In this document: positions 22,509 to 33,378 of the stretch, piece by piece
How the letters are laid out: the number at the start of each line of letters is the position of its first letter
How positions within the stretch are numbered: the stretch's first letter is position 1
NCBI GenBank assembly: GCA_018342105.1
Contig: JAFIRS010000228.1
Coordinates: 124,001-188,000 of the forward strand
From: Gonioctena quinquepunctata
Taxonomy: Eukaryota; Arthropoda; Insecta; Coleoptera; Chrysomelidae
DNA: 64,000 nt
Reading direction: 5' to 3'
The notes under the pieces: generated by a model
What the model saw: the letters and a program-made list of their open reading frames with translations, nothing else
Databases searched by the model: none
What the model was told of the DNA's origin: nothing
Program-made: the position numbers and the translations under genes

Positions 22509-23402
22509 ACGGATCGAATAGAAGCGAGTACCATTTGAACACTGCCCTTACCCTAAATACCTGAGCGTTACACTGGACAGGGCCATAACATTCAAGCGCC
22601 ACTGCCTCAACACCAAACTTAAAGATAGCGGAAGAAACAATATATAGTCCGCAAGCTGACAAGCTCTAATTGGGGAGCCCAACCCAGGGTTCTCAAAACC
22701 TCAGCACTCGCCCTTTGTCACTCCGCCGGCGAGTATACATCCCCGGTTTGGTATAGCTCAGCGCACGCAAAACAAATTGATGTCGCCCTAAACGAGACAA
22801 GCAGAATCATCACCGGATGCTTGGAGCCAACACCCCCGAATGAGATCTACCACCTAGCTGGCATCGCTTCTCCTGCCATCCGTAGGGCAGCAGCTGCACT
22901 CAAAGAACGATCCAAAGCAGCAGTATCAGAACGCCACCCCCTCTACGGTCTCCAACCAGCCCATCTGCGACTGAAATCAAGGCGAAGCTTCCTGAGATGG
23001 ACAGAAGATTACGAGGAACCTAAAACCAGAGTGGACCTTTGGTGGAAGACCTCAAACCAATATTGGATGAAGCCGAATGAAGAACTGGCACCAGGAGGCG
23101 GCGAGTACTGGGAAATCTGGAAGGCGCTAAACAGACTGCGGACGGACACGGCGAAATCGAGAGATACCCTAAATAAGTGGGGCTACTCTGTGGACTCTAA
23201 TCTCTGCGACTGTGGAGAACTGCAAACCACGCAACATATGTACACTTGCCCGCTGTGCCCCGCTAGATGTACCATAGAGGACCTTATAGCAGCGAAGCCG
23301 AACGCAATTGACGTCGCCCGCTTCTGGCCAAAAAATGTTGAGCTCTAGCATATTTTTTTTCTTTATATATATTAACTTACGATGCTTTTGACACGATTGG
23401 AT
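22509..23402 (+). mobile_element. LINE 3' fragment (about 0.9 kb)
   Basis: 5'-truncated LINE in plus orientation inserted in the transposase pseudogene. It starts near 22509 and ends in an A/T-rich tail with GATAAATAGATAAATAG before 23403. GC content is clearly higher than in its surroundings. The readable protein is the last part of ORF2. Confidence 0.8.
22660..23348 (+). pseudogene. LINE ORF2 C-terminal end with CCHC motif
   Basis: The continuous frame includes SNWGAQPRVLKTSALALCHS, EYTSPVWYSSAHAKQIDVAL and RIITGCLEPTP, typical of the thumb region after LINE reverse transcriptase, then a long C-terminal part ending with a Cys/His cluster (CDCGELQTTQHMYTCPLC) and ARFWPKNVEL before the stop at 23346-23348. 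The catalytic palm is absent because of 5' truncation. The clade (R1/jockey group) is uncertain. Confidence 0.75.
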
Positions 23403-23405
23403 AAA

Positions 23406-23540
23406 TAGATAAATAGTCTCAAATTCACGAGTTTTGTTTCTATTCTATTGGGAAATATGATGATCAGGATAATGATTATTGAACATGTCACGTTCATTCT
23501 TCTGGGTTCTAGTTCTGTCACCACATCCTACCATTATTAA
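23406..23540. repeat. right copy of the ~130-bp target duplication
   Basis: See the left copy at 22378-22508. This copy encodes the N-terminal transposase residues that are repeated in the left copy. Confidence 0.75.
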
Positions 23541-24041
23541 CACTTCTATTCTCTGACGTTCAGTCAAATGAGACATTGCTAGAACTATCAGCCTATCGTA
23601 TGGAAACATACTCAGCAAGAAACACAAACAACAACTGGAAAACTGTTTTTCTTCTGCAAGTTCACAGAAGACATACAATTTTTCACTCTAGTGTCACGTC
23701 TGACAAACAACAATTGGTATATAAACCAAAAAAAAACTGAAGGTGTACTGAAATACAGCGAATTTAATACCCTTTAGAATTTTGAAAATTATTTTTTTAT
23801 GACGCATGAATGAAATTCAAAAAAATAGAAATGGCTGAATAGACAAGTGGATGCCCTTCAAAATGAGGTATCACTTGACCCCCATTTTCATTTAAAAACA
23901 TTGGGGGGAGGCTGTTACGTTGAAGGGGGTGAAGGAGGGGAAATTTTTTTTATGTAACAAAAACATAAATCGATGTGTTTCAGGGTTTCTCTTGAAAATA
24001 GCTAATAACGTAGGAAATTTATCTATCCGTTACATATGGTA

Positions 24042-24690
24042 TACATATGAATGTTCAGTTAAATAAAAGCTTGTATAAACAAATTCAACCTTTGCGCTAC
24101 TCACCTCTCAATACTGTTTTGTTAACAATGTCGAAATATTACATATAGAAATGAAAGGTTTTAAACTTGACCTTCTAGATACTTGAAAAATCAATAAATG
24201 CAAAAGTCGCAATATTTGCTTAATTACCAGATCAACTTAAATAATTCTCCTTTGTTTAATTTGTTTTACTGGATATTCAACAAGTAATGGAAATAATCAC
24301 CGTTCTACTCAGTCCCCGTTCCATTGATTACCTATTGGATTATCCTACACCTATCAAATTAAATAATGAATTTTAATTAGGATTTTAACATCAACTCAAT
24401 GTTTTCGCACGAACTCTCCGATTTGTTGAAAATGTAACATAAGAAAAAACTATATATTACTTATTCCAGCAGCCGGAGTGAGTAAACGTGTTTCCTATGG
24501 TGCCGCATAAAACTTCTTAATTCGTATGTGAATCTGTGAAGAACTGAGATAGTGATAAAATCAAGTGTAAAAACAATTAAATGAGTTCCAAATAATAAAT
24601 ACAACACGAAAGAGAGACAAAAACCATAAAAAATTGCCTTATCTACCATCAGAATGAAGTTTGCCATACACCTGATGAATCGAAATAAGA
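24042..24690. other. no gene seen
   Basis: AT-rich sequence between the transposon and the LINE ORF1. The last part may be LINE 5' UTR. The 101-codon antisense frame at 24461-24766 has no recognisable features. Confidence 0.4.
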
Positions 24691-25184
24691 ATGAGTCTTT
24701 CTGGGATCGACGCACAAAGGATAATAGAAGAAATTCAGCAGAATAGAACTGAATTGAAAATTGCAATAGATGCCAGCGAGGCGCGCATACAACTCAGAAT
24801 CGAGGAATCAATCCTATGAGAAAATCAGAAAACTGGAAGCAGAAAAATTCCTTTTTGAAAAACAAAGTTGAGAAATTAGAGCGTCAGCAGATATCAAATA
24901 ACATAGTCATTTTTGGACTAAATAAGCATCGCTACGAAATATCGTTGGATTTTATAAAAGATGAATTGAAAACCCTGCTAGAAATAGAGTTAACAGCAAA
25001 TCAAGTAAAAAATATACACCGTTTGAGATCTCAAACAAATTGTCTAGTGAAAATAGAATTTGTTTCGAACCTAACCAAAAAGAACCTACTTGCCAACTGT
25101 AATAAACTAAAAGGAACCAAAATATCGATAGCCCACAACAATTTGAAAGAAGGAGCCTCCCATCAACACCAACACAACCCTTAA
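24691..25184 (+). pseudogene. LINE ORF1 (coiled coil plus RNA-binding-like domain)
   Basis: Begins MSLSGIDAQRIIEEIQQNRT with heptad-like coiled coil; a stop and frame change at about 24815 move the reading to KNKVEKLERQQISNNIVIFG, followed by IKDELKTLLEIELTANQ, NIHRLRS and LVKIEFVSNLTKKNLL. This is the L1-ORF1-like arrangement common in insect LINEs: coiled-coil trimerisation region then an RRM/C-terminal RNA-binding fold that packages element RNA. Confidence 0.75.
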
Positions 25185-25519
25185 TCAAAGAAGCATTCGA
25201 AAACGTAATCACAAAACTAATTCAAGAAACTACCAACATACCAATCACCCCCATACCAAGTGGATCATCAGGCGCTATCAAGAAACAGCCACCCAACCAT
25301 TCAATCAGAACATTGAAAAAGTGGAAACCAGATCAAATAATGAGAGAAGAAAGTAATTTGTTTTCCTAAGGTTAGTCGTAATCACCATTAAAAATAAAAA
25401 ACATTCCATTAATCAATTCAATCATGGATCAATATATATACGGGATTTCTCAAATGAACCCATAAAAACGACCATAGTAGATAATTCAACAGAACCAATG
25501 AACAACTATAAAAAAAGGG

Positions 25520-26463
25520 TATAAATAAATCAGAAGATCAGTTCTCTATTTACCATAATAACATATGTAGCATACACAAGCATTTTGACGAATTCCAAGC
25601 GTTCATGTCTGAACTTGAAGAAACATTCACTTGCATAATACTCACTGAGACATGGGAAAAAAAAGACTGTAGCTCAATAAATTCACAAAACTCTGAAGAA
25701 ATTCACAACAATGAATTCAGGAACAATCAAAATTACGGAGTCGTAATCTACATCAAAGACAACATAAAGTTTGAACGAAATACTATTAAAATAGGTGAAT
25801 CGAATGGTATTTCTGTCGAACTCACCTATAACAATGAAAAAATCCCCCTCTAGTGACATACAAACTTTCAACCAAAACCTCCAACTTTTTTGGAATAACT
25901 TTGACACCAAAACTCACTTTGATAAAGTCATTTTTGTTGGTGACATCAACATAGATATATGTAAAGATGCTGTAGACGTAACAGGAGACTATTTGAATAT
26001 CATGTCTGAAAAAGGTTTTATTCCACTCATAAACGAATTCGCTAGAGTTACTTCTACAACAGCTACCTGTATAGATCATATTTTCTATAAATCAAGATGT
26101 GAGAAATACACCGATATCATTCCAAGCGTTATTAAAACAAACATTACAGATCATTATTCCATTACTTGTTCCTTTAAAATAAGCAGAGAAAACTTCAGTA
26201 GCAGAGATAAAAGTTCGCCGCAGAAAAGAACAAACATAAACCAATTGTTAACCATGTTGATAAATGAAAATTGGATCACCGTACATCGATACCAAACTAG
26301 GATGAGAACAGTTGCAAATGAAATACTACCACGAGCACATAAGTCGATTGGCCAAAGATACTTCGTTTATATTGCTCCAAGGCTGAGGAACTTGCTACCT
26401 ATCTCATTAAAAACTATTAACTCCAAAACCCTATATAAAAAAAGGTGGAAGCTCGGATTTTGA
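25520..26463 (+). pseudogene. LINE ORF2: endonuclease joined to the C-terminal end, RT deleted
   Basis: AP-endonuclease-type domain: HNNICSIHKHFDEFQAF, LTETW (about 25640), GVVIYIKD, FVGDINIDI (about 25940), CIDHIF (26070) and ITDHYSI (26145), matching conserved endonuclease boxes. There is a frameshift near 25850. After INQLLTMLINENWITV the sequence jumps to MRTVANEILPRAHKSIGQRY and APRLRNLLPISLK, which is the usual last 60-70 residues of LINE ORF2. About 600-700 residues of reverse transcriptase are therefore missing. It cannot reverse transcribe by itself. Confidence 0.78.
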
Positions 26464-26587
26464 CAATGAACCGATACGTTTTCCACAACCTCATCGATTC
26501 CTGACTTCTGATTTATTTATTTATTTATTGGTTTATTTATATTGTGCTACTTTAAATGTATCTATTCTGCAGAACATATTCACTATT

Positions 26588-27378
26588 AGAAAAATCGAAT
26601 TAAACGGTTTTCTTCACATAAAGGATTCAATATAAAATTGAACCAGAAAATGGTAGATCTCAGGTGAAAAACAACTACTTTCCTGGCAAATACCACGCAG
26701 AATATTGAATGATATTCACCTGAAAATCCATGCATACTTCCATATAATATTAATGGACATTGAATGCAAATGTTTCTTTCTGATAAGTTCGATTATGTTT
26801 AATTTATGTCGTGTTCACCTAACAATCCGCATACCGGTTTCAGGCTTCTTGGCCCTCATCAGTACGGAGTAGTCAACCAGCCAAAGGTCCAAAGAACTCT
26901 GGCTGAAGTGAAACACAACGTAAACAAACCATCATCGAGCTTGTAACACCTATAGGTACGCCGGAAAAGATAAACTTTAACTGGCGGTACCTAGTGACAG
27001 GAATAAACACTCCGAAAATCTCCCACCTCGATAGGTTTCTAAATAAAAGATTCCTTCTCAGTAGGAGTGGCAAGCCCGTCTAGCATATAGTGAAAGATAA
27101 GTGCCATGTGAAGTGGAATGAATAGAAAAATCGAATTAAACGGTTTTCTTCACATAAAGGATTCAATATAAAATTGAACCAGAAAATGGTAGATCTCAGG
27201 TGAAAAAATTTTCAGGTGAATATCATTCAATGTTCTGCGTGGTATTTGCCAGGAAAGTAGTTGTTTTTCACCTGAGATCTACCATTTTCTGGTTCAATTT
27301 TATATTGAATCCTTTATGTGAAGAAAACCGTTTAATTCGATTTTTCTATTCATTCCACTTCACATGGCACTTATCTTT
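26588..27378. mobile_element. foldback element with hammerhead-like ribozyme
   Basis: Insertion in a LINE 3' UTR flanked by 13-bp target copies CATAT(T/C)CACTATT (26575-26587 and 27379-27391, one mismatch). A 146-bp block at 26588-26732 is repeated in inverse at 27210-27350 and partly in direct orientation at 27124-27206, giving a tight hairpin (27086-27378). It holds the conserved ACAACTACTT block at 26669 and a hammerhead-like motif at 26826-26868. No coding capacity. Confidence 0.8.
26826..26868 (-). ncRNA. hammerhead-like ribozyme, type I
   Basis: Minus-strand order: UCCGUA, CUGAUGA, GGGC-CAAGAA-GCCU, GAAA, CCGG, UA, UGCGGA. Stem I (UCCGUA/UGCGGA) gives 6 pairs (one G-U); stem II 4 pairs (one G-U); stem III is the minimal A-CC/GG-U; the cleavage triplet is GUA. 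All invariant core bases (CUGANGA, GAA) are present. Hammerheads of this minimal stem III type are known from Penelope-like elements, schistosome and newt repeats, where they cleave multimeric RNA. Activity is not shown. Confidence 0.72.
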
Positions 27379-27682
27379 CATATCCACTATTGTTGCAATA
27401 ATATTATATATTTTTCGGTTTTGAAAAATTCTTTAAAAAAACTTTTATATTGTAACCTCATACTGTTATCTACATTATATTATACCTCATTGAATTATTC
27501 TAATATACCTATGTATTGTCATGTAATCCTTAGCACTATTTAAAATTGTAATTAAATTAAATTCATAGAGTGGGAAATTCCCTTCGACAAGCTCCTCGAG
27601 AGCTTCTTTGGGATTACCACCTTTATTTTACCTTACAACTCATTTATCCATTATTTATGTATATTGTATACACCTTTGGTGA
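27379..27682 (+). mobile_element. remainder of the LINE 3' UTR
   Basis: Continuation of the 3' UTR of the LINE at 24691-26574 beyond the foldback element, ending near GAAATAAAAATCATTATC. It is joined to the first half by the shared 13-bp target sequence. Confidence 0.55.
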
Positions 27683-28640
27683 AATAAAAATCATTATCAT
27701 AACTACAGACCATTACAGTCCTTTGCAGCCTGCTAAAAATATTCGAAAATGCTTTTCTGAACAATCTCCTGTACTCTGATGCATCAAATGACAATCGGCA
27801 TGGATTCCGTTCAGGAAAACAGCCCTTCTGCAATATTTGGTAAATGCCAGGCTATACTACTCTTGATCTCTGAGAATGGCCATTCGACTTTTCTCACGTG
27901 TTTTTTCCTCTTGAACACGAAACCGGACAAAAAGAAACGCGGCGCTCCCAAACGGTTTTCGAGTCATGCAGATTTCTGATTCAAATAAAAAATATTTCGA
28001 AGATTTACGAACAAACAACATTGTCAAATGTCACACGATTTTTTTTTTGAAATATCTCTATTGCTTACAAATTTGTTCAAAAACTCAATGAGAATTTATC
28101 ACTGTTCTAAATCCACACTATCAACTGAATGTTTGCTTTCGAACACCCTATTATCTTCACTGCTCAGATTTGTGCCTTTCACAAAAAACTCCAGATAGTC
28201 AATTATTCCCTTGATTAATGAATGGAACACGGAACCCTAAATCAAGCTCTCATTGGAGAAACAACTTAAAAATTCGAGAGCAATTTGCATACATAAACTT
28301 GTTGTTTCTGAGCGACAAAATAAAGGAAATGAGAACTTTTCTGCTCTGTTGCGTAATTATGTAGGGTCGGCTGCTCCTCTTGTGTTCTCGACTGCTACTG
28401 AAACATAATTCCATTCCAGAGGGTATGAGAACTCATTACCTGTGGATTGGTGGGCAAATGCCTGTAACACTAGGGTATAAAAGGGCTACGAAACAAATGC
28501 ATAGCTTGGAATGGTCGAGGAAAAGAGTTAAAGTGAATTGAATTTTTTCAGAAAAACTTCTGTAAACAGCAAGGGCAATTTCTATTGAATCACTCAGTGT
28601 GTTTTTCCAGCTGAGATTAGGAAGTATTGATGTCGCAAGA
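27683..28640. other. no recognisable gene
   Basis: About 960 bp without features I can name; short frames on both strands appear random. Confidence 0.4.
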
Positions 28641-28646
28641 TTGCTA

Positions 28647-29400
28647 AGGAAGCTATGATGTCGCAAAGTCTAGAAACGTCGAGGCGACCTCAAAAAACTA
28701 TCTTCAACTCCCTTAGTGCGCTCAGATCGAGGAGATCGTCACTTTTTTGGGTTTTTTTTACGTATGAAAAACTCATTTTGCGGAGGGTTGTGTGTCGTTT
28801 TTTTGACATATTTGACAGGTGACAACTAAGTCATTTTCTGGCGAGTTACATTCTGTGATTTTACGGCCAATTTGTTGGATTGAGTTACCACACATGCTAT
28901 ATTTCCGGAATTCACGCGGGATTTGCAACATTTTGGTTCAAACCGAAGATTGATACGACCACTTTATTTTCAATGAAATTTAGGGGTATATTTCACTTCT
29001 CAACTTTTACTTCGATTGAAACGAATCTGAATCGATTGGCGATCGCAGAACTTCTCTATCTCTAACCGTTCTCGAGATGGGAAATTAATTTTTTCCCGGA
29101 AACTCTTTCGAATTTTGTCGTTTTCAATCTTTTCTGCATATGGAGCCAGATTTTTAGACCGATATCCCTGTCCATGATTTTATTACGAATTTTCAAAGAG
29201 AAGTCTGCAAGAGCAAGAAAAAAATATTTCTCGCATCCCGATTCTCATGAGCTCTTCATTATTCGGGAGGAAATAATGTTTTCTGCGTTCCTGATTTTTT
29301 AACGATTTTTCGAAGAGAATTCTGCACGGTAGCGGCATGGTAAAACGCATTTTTGATGACGCTCGAGTGGATTGTGACATAAAAAAGTTCGGTCAAGCCG
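28647..29400 (+). repeat. dispersed repeat, copy 1 (segments X then Y)
   Basis: Segment X (28647-28850, with TATGATGTCGCAAAGTCT and GAGATCGTCACTTTTTTGG) is followed by Y (about 29100-29395, with TTTTCTGCATATG, GATATCC and TTTTTGATGACGCTC). Both recur at 37030-37610, but there Y precedes X. Confidence 0.75.
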
Positions 29401-29974
29401 TTGAATGCGGAAAAGACCATTTCCGCATGTGTTATAGAACATTTTTCCTACGAGTATAATATATTATATCTTAAATTTTTATGAGAAAGAAAGGATACCT
29501 AATATAATTTTTATTTATTTTCAATTCAAACTAATTATGAATAATATTAAAATCAAATGTACAATAGGCGAGGACACGATAAATTATTATAGCTTTAAAT
29601 ATGCTTTGAAATACATAACGCATTTATAAATGTATCTAGAAAACATTTTTTGAGTCAAATTTCGATTACAGTAGTTCCCATTCGTTTTCGAAAATCAGTA
29701 AATTTTTAAGCTAATAATATTGCTGCTCTTTGTGACGTAAACGACCGAGCAGCCAATAGGCGTAATCGGGTTGATTGAGATATTAAACGGCAATGTTGCC
29801 AAGTTTCTTAAACTATCAATGCCAGAACTAGAACACTATTCGCAATGTCAAGCGACGGAGGCGGATTTGAAGGGTGTAAAAACATCCAATCTGTCATAAA
29901 ACAATATATTGTCGATTTTACAGTGCACATAAACTTCGTTATTTTTGATATTATGAATCCTGAAAAAACTTTTG

Positions 29975-32115
29975 AACAAAAAATTAAACCGACGCAAAAA
30001 TCAACTGGAAAGCAAAAAATTGAATAAACCTTCTTAGTCTTAATGACAATTGGACTCCCAAACGAATGTGAGTAACTGATTTTGAATCGGCGAAAACAAA
30101 CAATCATCGAAAATCATTATATAACTTTGAAGAAGTAATCAAAATGCCGCTGTGCATCTCGCTGCCATCATTTTACGCTTCACCCAATTCAAATGCTAAA
30201 TTGTTTTGCGACGACTCAAAATTAGTTACTCACATTAGTTAAGGCTCAATTATCATTGAGACTAGGGAAGTTTATTTAATTTTTTGCTTATAAGTTGATT
30301 TTTTCGTCGGTTTAATTGTTTGTTAAAAAGTTTTTATTTTTAAATTCTTGGTGGCAAATCTACTAATTACTAACTTTTTAATTTTTGATTACTTCCAAAA
30401 TACTTATACCTAGCTTACTTCAACTATTGACTGTTAAATGATATGATTATCTACTTCAACTATTCATTGTTATATAATATAAATTATTTTTTGTTTTTAG
30501 TTGATTTCATCACTTTGTATATAATTCCATCCTTTTATAGAATGTAATTATTATTGTGACGGATGTAGGAGGATCTGTCAATGTCAACTACATATGTGTG
30601 CCAATATTCACAAGTGAAAAATCAAACATCCCCTACTCTTCTACCCATAGGGGTGGATCATTCCATGCCAAATTAGAATATGATCAACAATGAGGTATAC
30701 CCTATCTAATTGAAAAAGAATCATCCAAATCGGAAAACCCACTGCAAAGTTATGCCTGATAGAAGCGGTTAACGGACCAAAATTCAGAGGATGAAAGATC
30801 AATATCCTCCAGTTTGCTACCCTTAGGAATGGATTTCTTTGTTCAAATTCAAGATGGGACGAACTTCGAAGTACACCCTATCCAATGAATTGAGAATCAT
30901 CGGAATCGCACTGCTCTGTGAAAAGTTATGCTTGATCATACTTAAAAAAAATATATATGCGTCGACTAGAGAACCTCCTCTTTTCTAACCGACGAAACCA
31001 AAAAGGAGGAGGTTCTCTATTCGACCCGTATATTTTATGTTTCCATCATATTTTTTTATGTATGATCACGTATAACTTTTTACTGAGGCGTCCGATTCCG
31101 ATAATTCTTTTTTCAGTGGATAGGGTGTACTTCGATTTTGGTCTCATTTGAATTTAAAAGATGAAATCCACCCCTAAGGGTAGCGAACTGAAGGATATTG
31201 ATCACTCACCCTCTGAATTCTGGTCCGTTAACCGATTCTATCAGGCATAACTTTGTACTGGGTTCTCGATTTGGATGATTCTTTTTTTAATAGATTGGGT
31301 ATACCATATATTTGGATTTCGGAAGGAATTAGCCACCCATACGGGTAGAAAAATAGGGGATAATTGATTTTTCACTAGTGAACATTAGCACACACATACG
31401 TAGTTGACAATGACAGATCGCTACTGACATTATTCTTGTTCCGTCAAAATCAGTATATTTTATGAGAGGATGGAATGATATACAAAGTAAGAATAACAAA
31501 AATAATTTATACTAGAACAAATAGTAAAAGTAGATAATCATATTATTTAACTGGTAATAGTTGAAGTGAGGTGGGTAAGTAAGTATTTTGGAAGTAATAA
31601 AAAAACAAGTAGGTAGTAATTGGTAGATTTTAGCCACAAAGAATTGAAAAATAAAAACGTTTTAACAAAAAATTAAACCGACGAAATACGGAACTGAAAA
31701 GTAAAGAATAAAAACTTTTTAACAAAAAATTAAACCGACGAAAAATCAACTGAAAGCAAAATAAAATAAACCTTCTTAGTCTAATGATAATTGAGCTCTA
31801 AACTAATTAAGTAACTGATTTTGAGTCGGCGCCAAACAAACTAGCAATTGAATTAGGTGATTGTTCGTTGTCAAAATCAGTTACTTACATCAGTTTAGGA
31901 GCTCAATTAAGGAGATGCACGGCTGCGTTTTGATGACTTCTTTCATAGATAATGATCTTCGATAATTGTTTGTTTGGCGCCGACTCAAAATCAGTTACTT
32001 ACATCAGTTTAGGAGCTCAATTATCATTTAGACTAAGAAGGTTTATTTCATTGCTTGCTTTTCAGTTGATTCTTTCGTCGGTTTATTTTTTTGTTAAAAA
32101 GTTTTTATTGGTTTC
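29975..32115. repeat. 2.1-kb imperfect palindrome
   Basis: Arms of about 1 kb, centred near 30992, where AGAACCTCCTC and GAGGAGGTTCT face each other. Matching pairs include 30590-30690 with 31310-31410, 30840-30890 with 31110-31170, 30480-30530 with 31450-31520 and 30200-30330 with about 31680-31860. Outer parts carry repeated AAATTAAACCGACGAAA blocks, and the right side has an extra direct copy (31860-32110). Arms differ by scattered changes. No coding content. Confidence 0.8.
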
Positions 32116-32269
32116 GTCGGTTAATAAAGAGAAAGCCAATCATTTATTACATTACATGCTTTTATTTAGTTTCACCTGAGACCCACTCCTAATCGTCCGA
32201 ATGATTTGAAATTTGGCAGGTGTACATAATTCCGGTGACTATGCGTTATGAAGTTTTTGTTTAGGAAAA

Positions 32270-32960
32270 ACACAAAATGGCGGCTTCAATATGGCGGGCA
32301 ATTTCTGTGATTTTGGTCCGATTCTATTCGAAATTGGTATCCAGGAGTTTTCAGGTCGGAGATTATGATTTTTTTATCAAAATTCAAAAATTCAATATGG
32401 CGGCTCCAAAATGGTGGACGAAGTTTTGTGATTATGGTCCGATTCTATTCAAAATTGGTATTAGGGGTTTTCGGTGAAAATTATGATTTTTTTTCAAAAT
32501 TCAAGAATTCAATATGGCGGCTTCAAAATGGTGGACGAGTTTCATGATAATGGTCCGATTCTATTCAAAATTGGTATGTGGGGGTTTTTGGGGTCGAAGA
32601 TTTTTATTTTTTTTCAAAATTCAAGAATTCAATATGGCGGCTTCAAAATGGTGGACGAGTTTCATGATAATGGTCCGATTCTATTCAAAATTGGTATGTG
32701 GGGGTTTTTGGGGTCGAAATTTTTCTTTAGAATCTTTTATTATCAGTTTCACCTGTCCCGGTGTCTGTCTGTATGTAATCAAATCTTGCAAGCTAAATTC
32801 GTCCGATTGATCTGAAATTTGGCAGGTGTATATAATTCCGGTGACAATGCATTATGAAATTTTTGTTGGGAAAAAAAATGGTGGCTCCCATATGGCGGAA
32901 AATTTTTCGTGATTATGGTCCAATTCTATTCAAAATTCATATCTAGGGGTTTTCGGAGTC
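32270..32960 (+). repeat. ~115-bp tandem array, about 5-6 units
   Basis: Units share CAATATGGCGGCTTCAAAAT, GGTCCGATTCTATTCAAAAT and TTTTTGGGGTCGAAG. Two neighbouring units (32500-32600 and 32625-32720) are almost identical, implying recent duplication. The border AATTCCGGTGAC...ATGC occurs at 32225 and 32835. Open plus-strand frames here (up to 113 codons) are repeat translations. Confidence 0.9.
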
Positions 32961-33117
32961 GGAGATTATGATTATTCAAAAATAAATTAGATAGAAATTA
33001 ATAAACTAGTTATTTCACATTATAAATACTATAAAATTAATAAACGAAAAGAAACATTAAAAACAAGCTTTCATTAGTTGTTAATAAAAACAGAACTAGA
33101 AAGTAAAAAAGGAAAAT

Positions 33118-33378
33118 TATAACAGAAAATGTTAAAAGACAAGCTTTTATTTATACAAATGCACTAAAAAGGGAAAAATAATGTATTTCATTGTTTGATC
33201 TGGGTCATTCGGTGAGTAACAGATTCAAAAGCTTGCTGCGGATATAAAATAGGTATTATAATCTTGTGCGGCAAGATTTTGAATTTATTACTCACAGAAT
33301 AACCTAGATCAACCAATGAACGAAATTATTTTTTCCTTTTCAGTGCATTTGTATAAATAAAAGCTTGTCTTTAATTTT
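33118..33378. repeat. hairpin MITE (same family as 14.9 kb)
   Basis: Arms 33125-33235 and 33268-33375 are inverted copies (AAGACAAGCTTTTATTTATA on the left, the complement on the right) with a core containing ATAAAATAGGTATT. Matches 14887-15085. Confidence 0.85.

Larger units (their letters stand above)
21195..23585 (-). pseudogene. Tc1/mariner transposase, split by a LINE and frameshifted
   Basis: N terminus at about 23578: MSHLTERQRIEVLIMVGCGD, then NNHYPDHHIS at about 23465. The next piece (SRIETKLRGFGTVKDIPKPG) is on the far side of the LINE at about 22400. Then DDPDCRFEFCEIMEA (21800), a frameshifted first-Asp box near 21710, WMMEANIQHPRKVNVWA (21620), the second Asp in RQDGAPPHFAVEVRAYLNG (21400) and YLKSKVYVNRPNNIENL (21270). 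Several frameshifts; the third-Asp region (about 21310) is broken. Dead. Confidence 0.85.
20842..24039 (-). mobile_element. Tc1/mariner-like transposon split by a LINE
   Basis: Inverted ends: left TATGTAACG(AATAAATT) from 20842 and right the complement of CCATATGTAACGGATAG ending 24039, with TA on both sides. The arms share the blocks CTTCAACGTAACAG-type and GAGGTATCA, about 20930-21080 and 23780-23960. It lies only 16 bp from the previous transposon. A minus-strand transposase (21195-23585) is interrupted by a plus-strand LINE at 22509-23402. Confidence 0.85.
24691..26574 (+). mobile_element. LINE with ORF1 and internally deleted ORF2
   Basis: Plus-strand non-LTR retrotransposon. ORF1 at 24691-25184, endonuclease part of ORF2 from about 25520, then the extreme C terminus of ORF2 without the reverse transcriptase between. 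Its 3' UTR starts at 26464, is interrupted by the foldback element at 26588-27378 and resumes to about 27682. Confidence 0.8.

Noticed and set aside
24461..24766. 101-codon minus-strand frame with hydrophobic stretches
   Set aside because: Lies antisense to the LINE ORF1 start; no homology pattern or splice context.
28660..28700. TGATG...GAAACGTCG as a hammerhead (also 37425-37465)
   Set aside because: A9 is not A, C3 is missing and the flanks do not pair as stem I. At best a remnant.
30940..31050. Centre of the 2.1-kb palindrome as a ribozyme
   Set aside because: A simple hairpin with GACGAAACC in the loop but no CUGANGA box.
32277..32815. Open frames with repeated GGF and GPILFKIG segments
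   Set aside because: Translations of the ~115-bp tandem repeat; the same happens on the minus strand at 17.8-18.4 kb.
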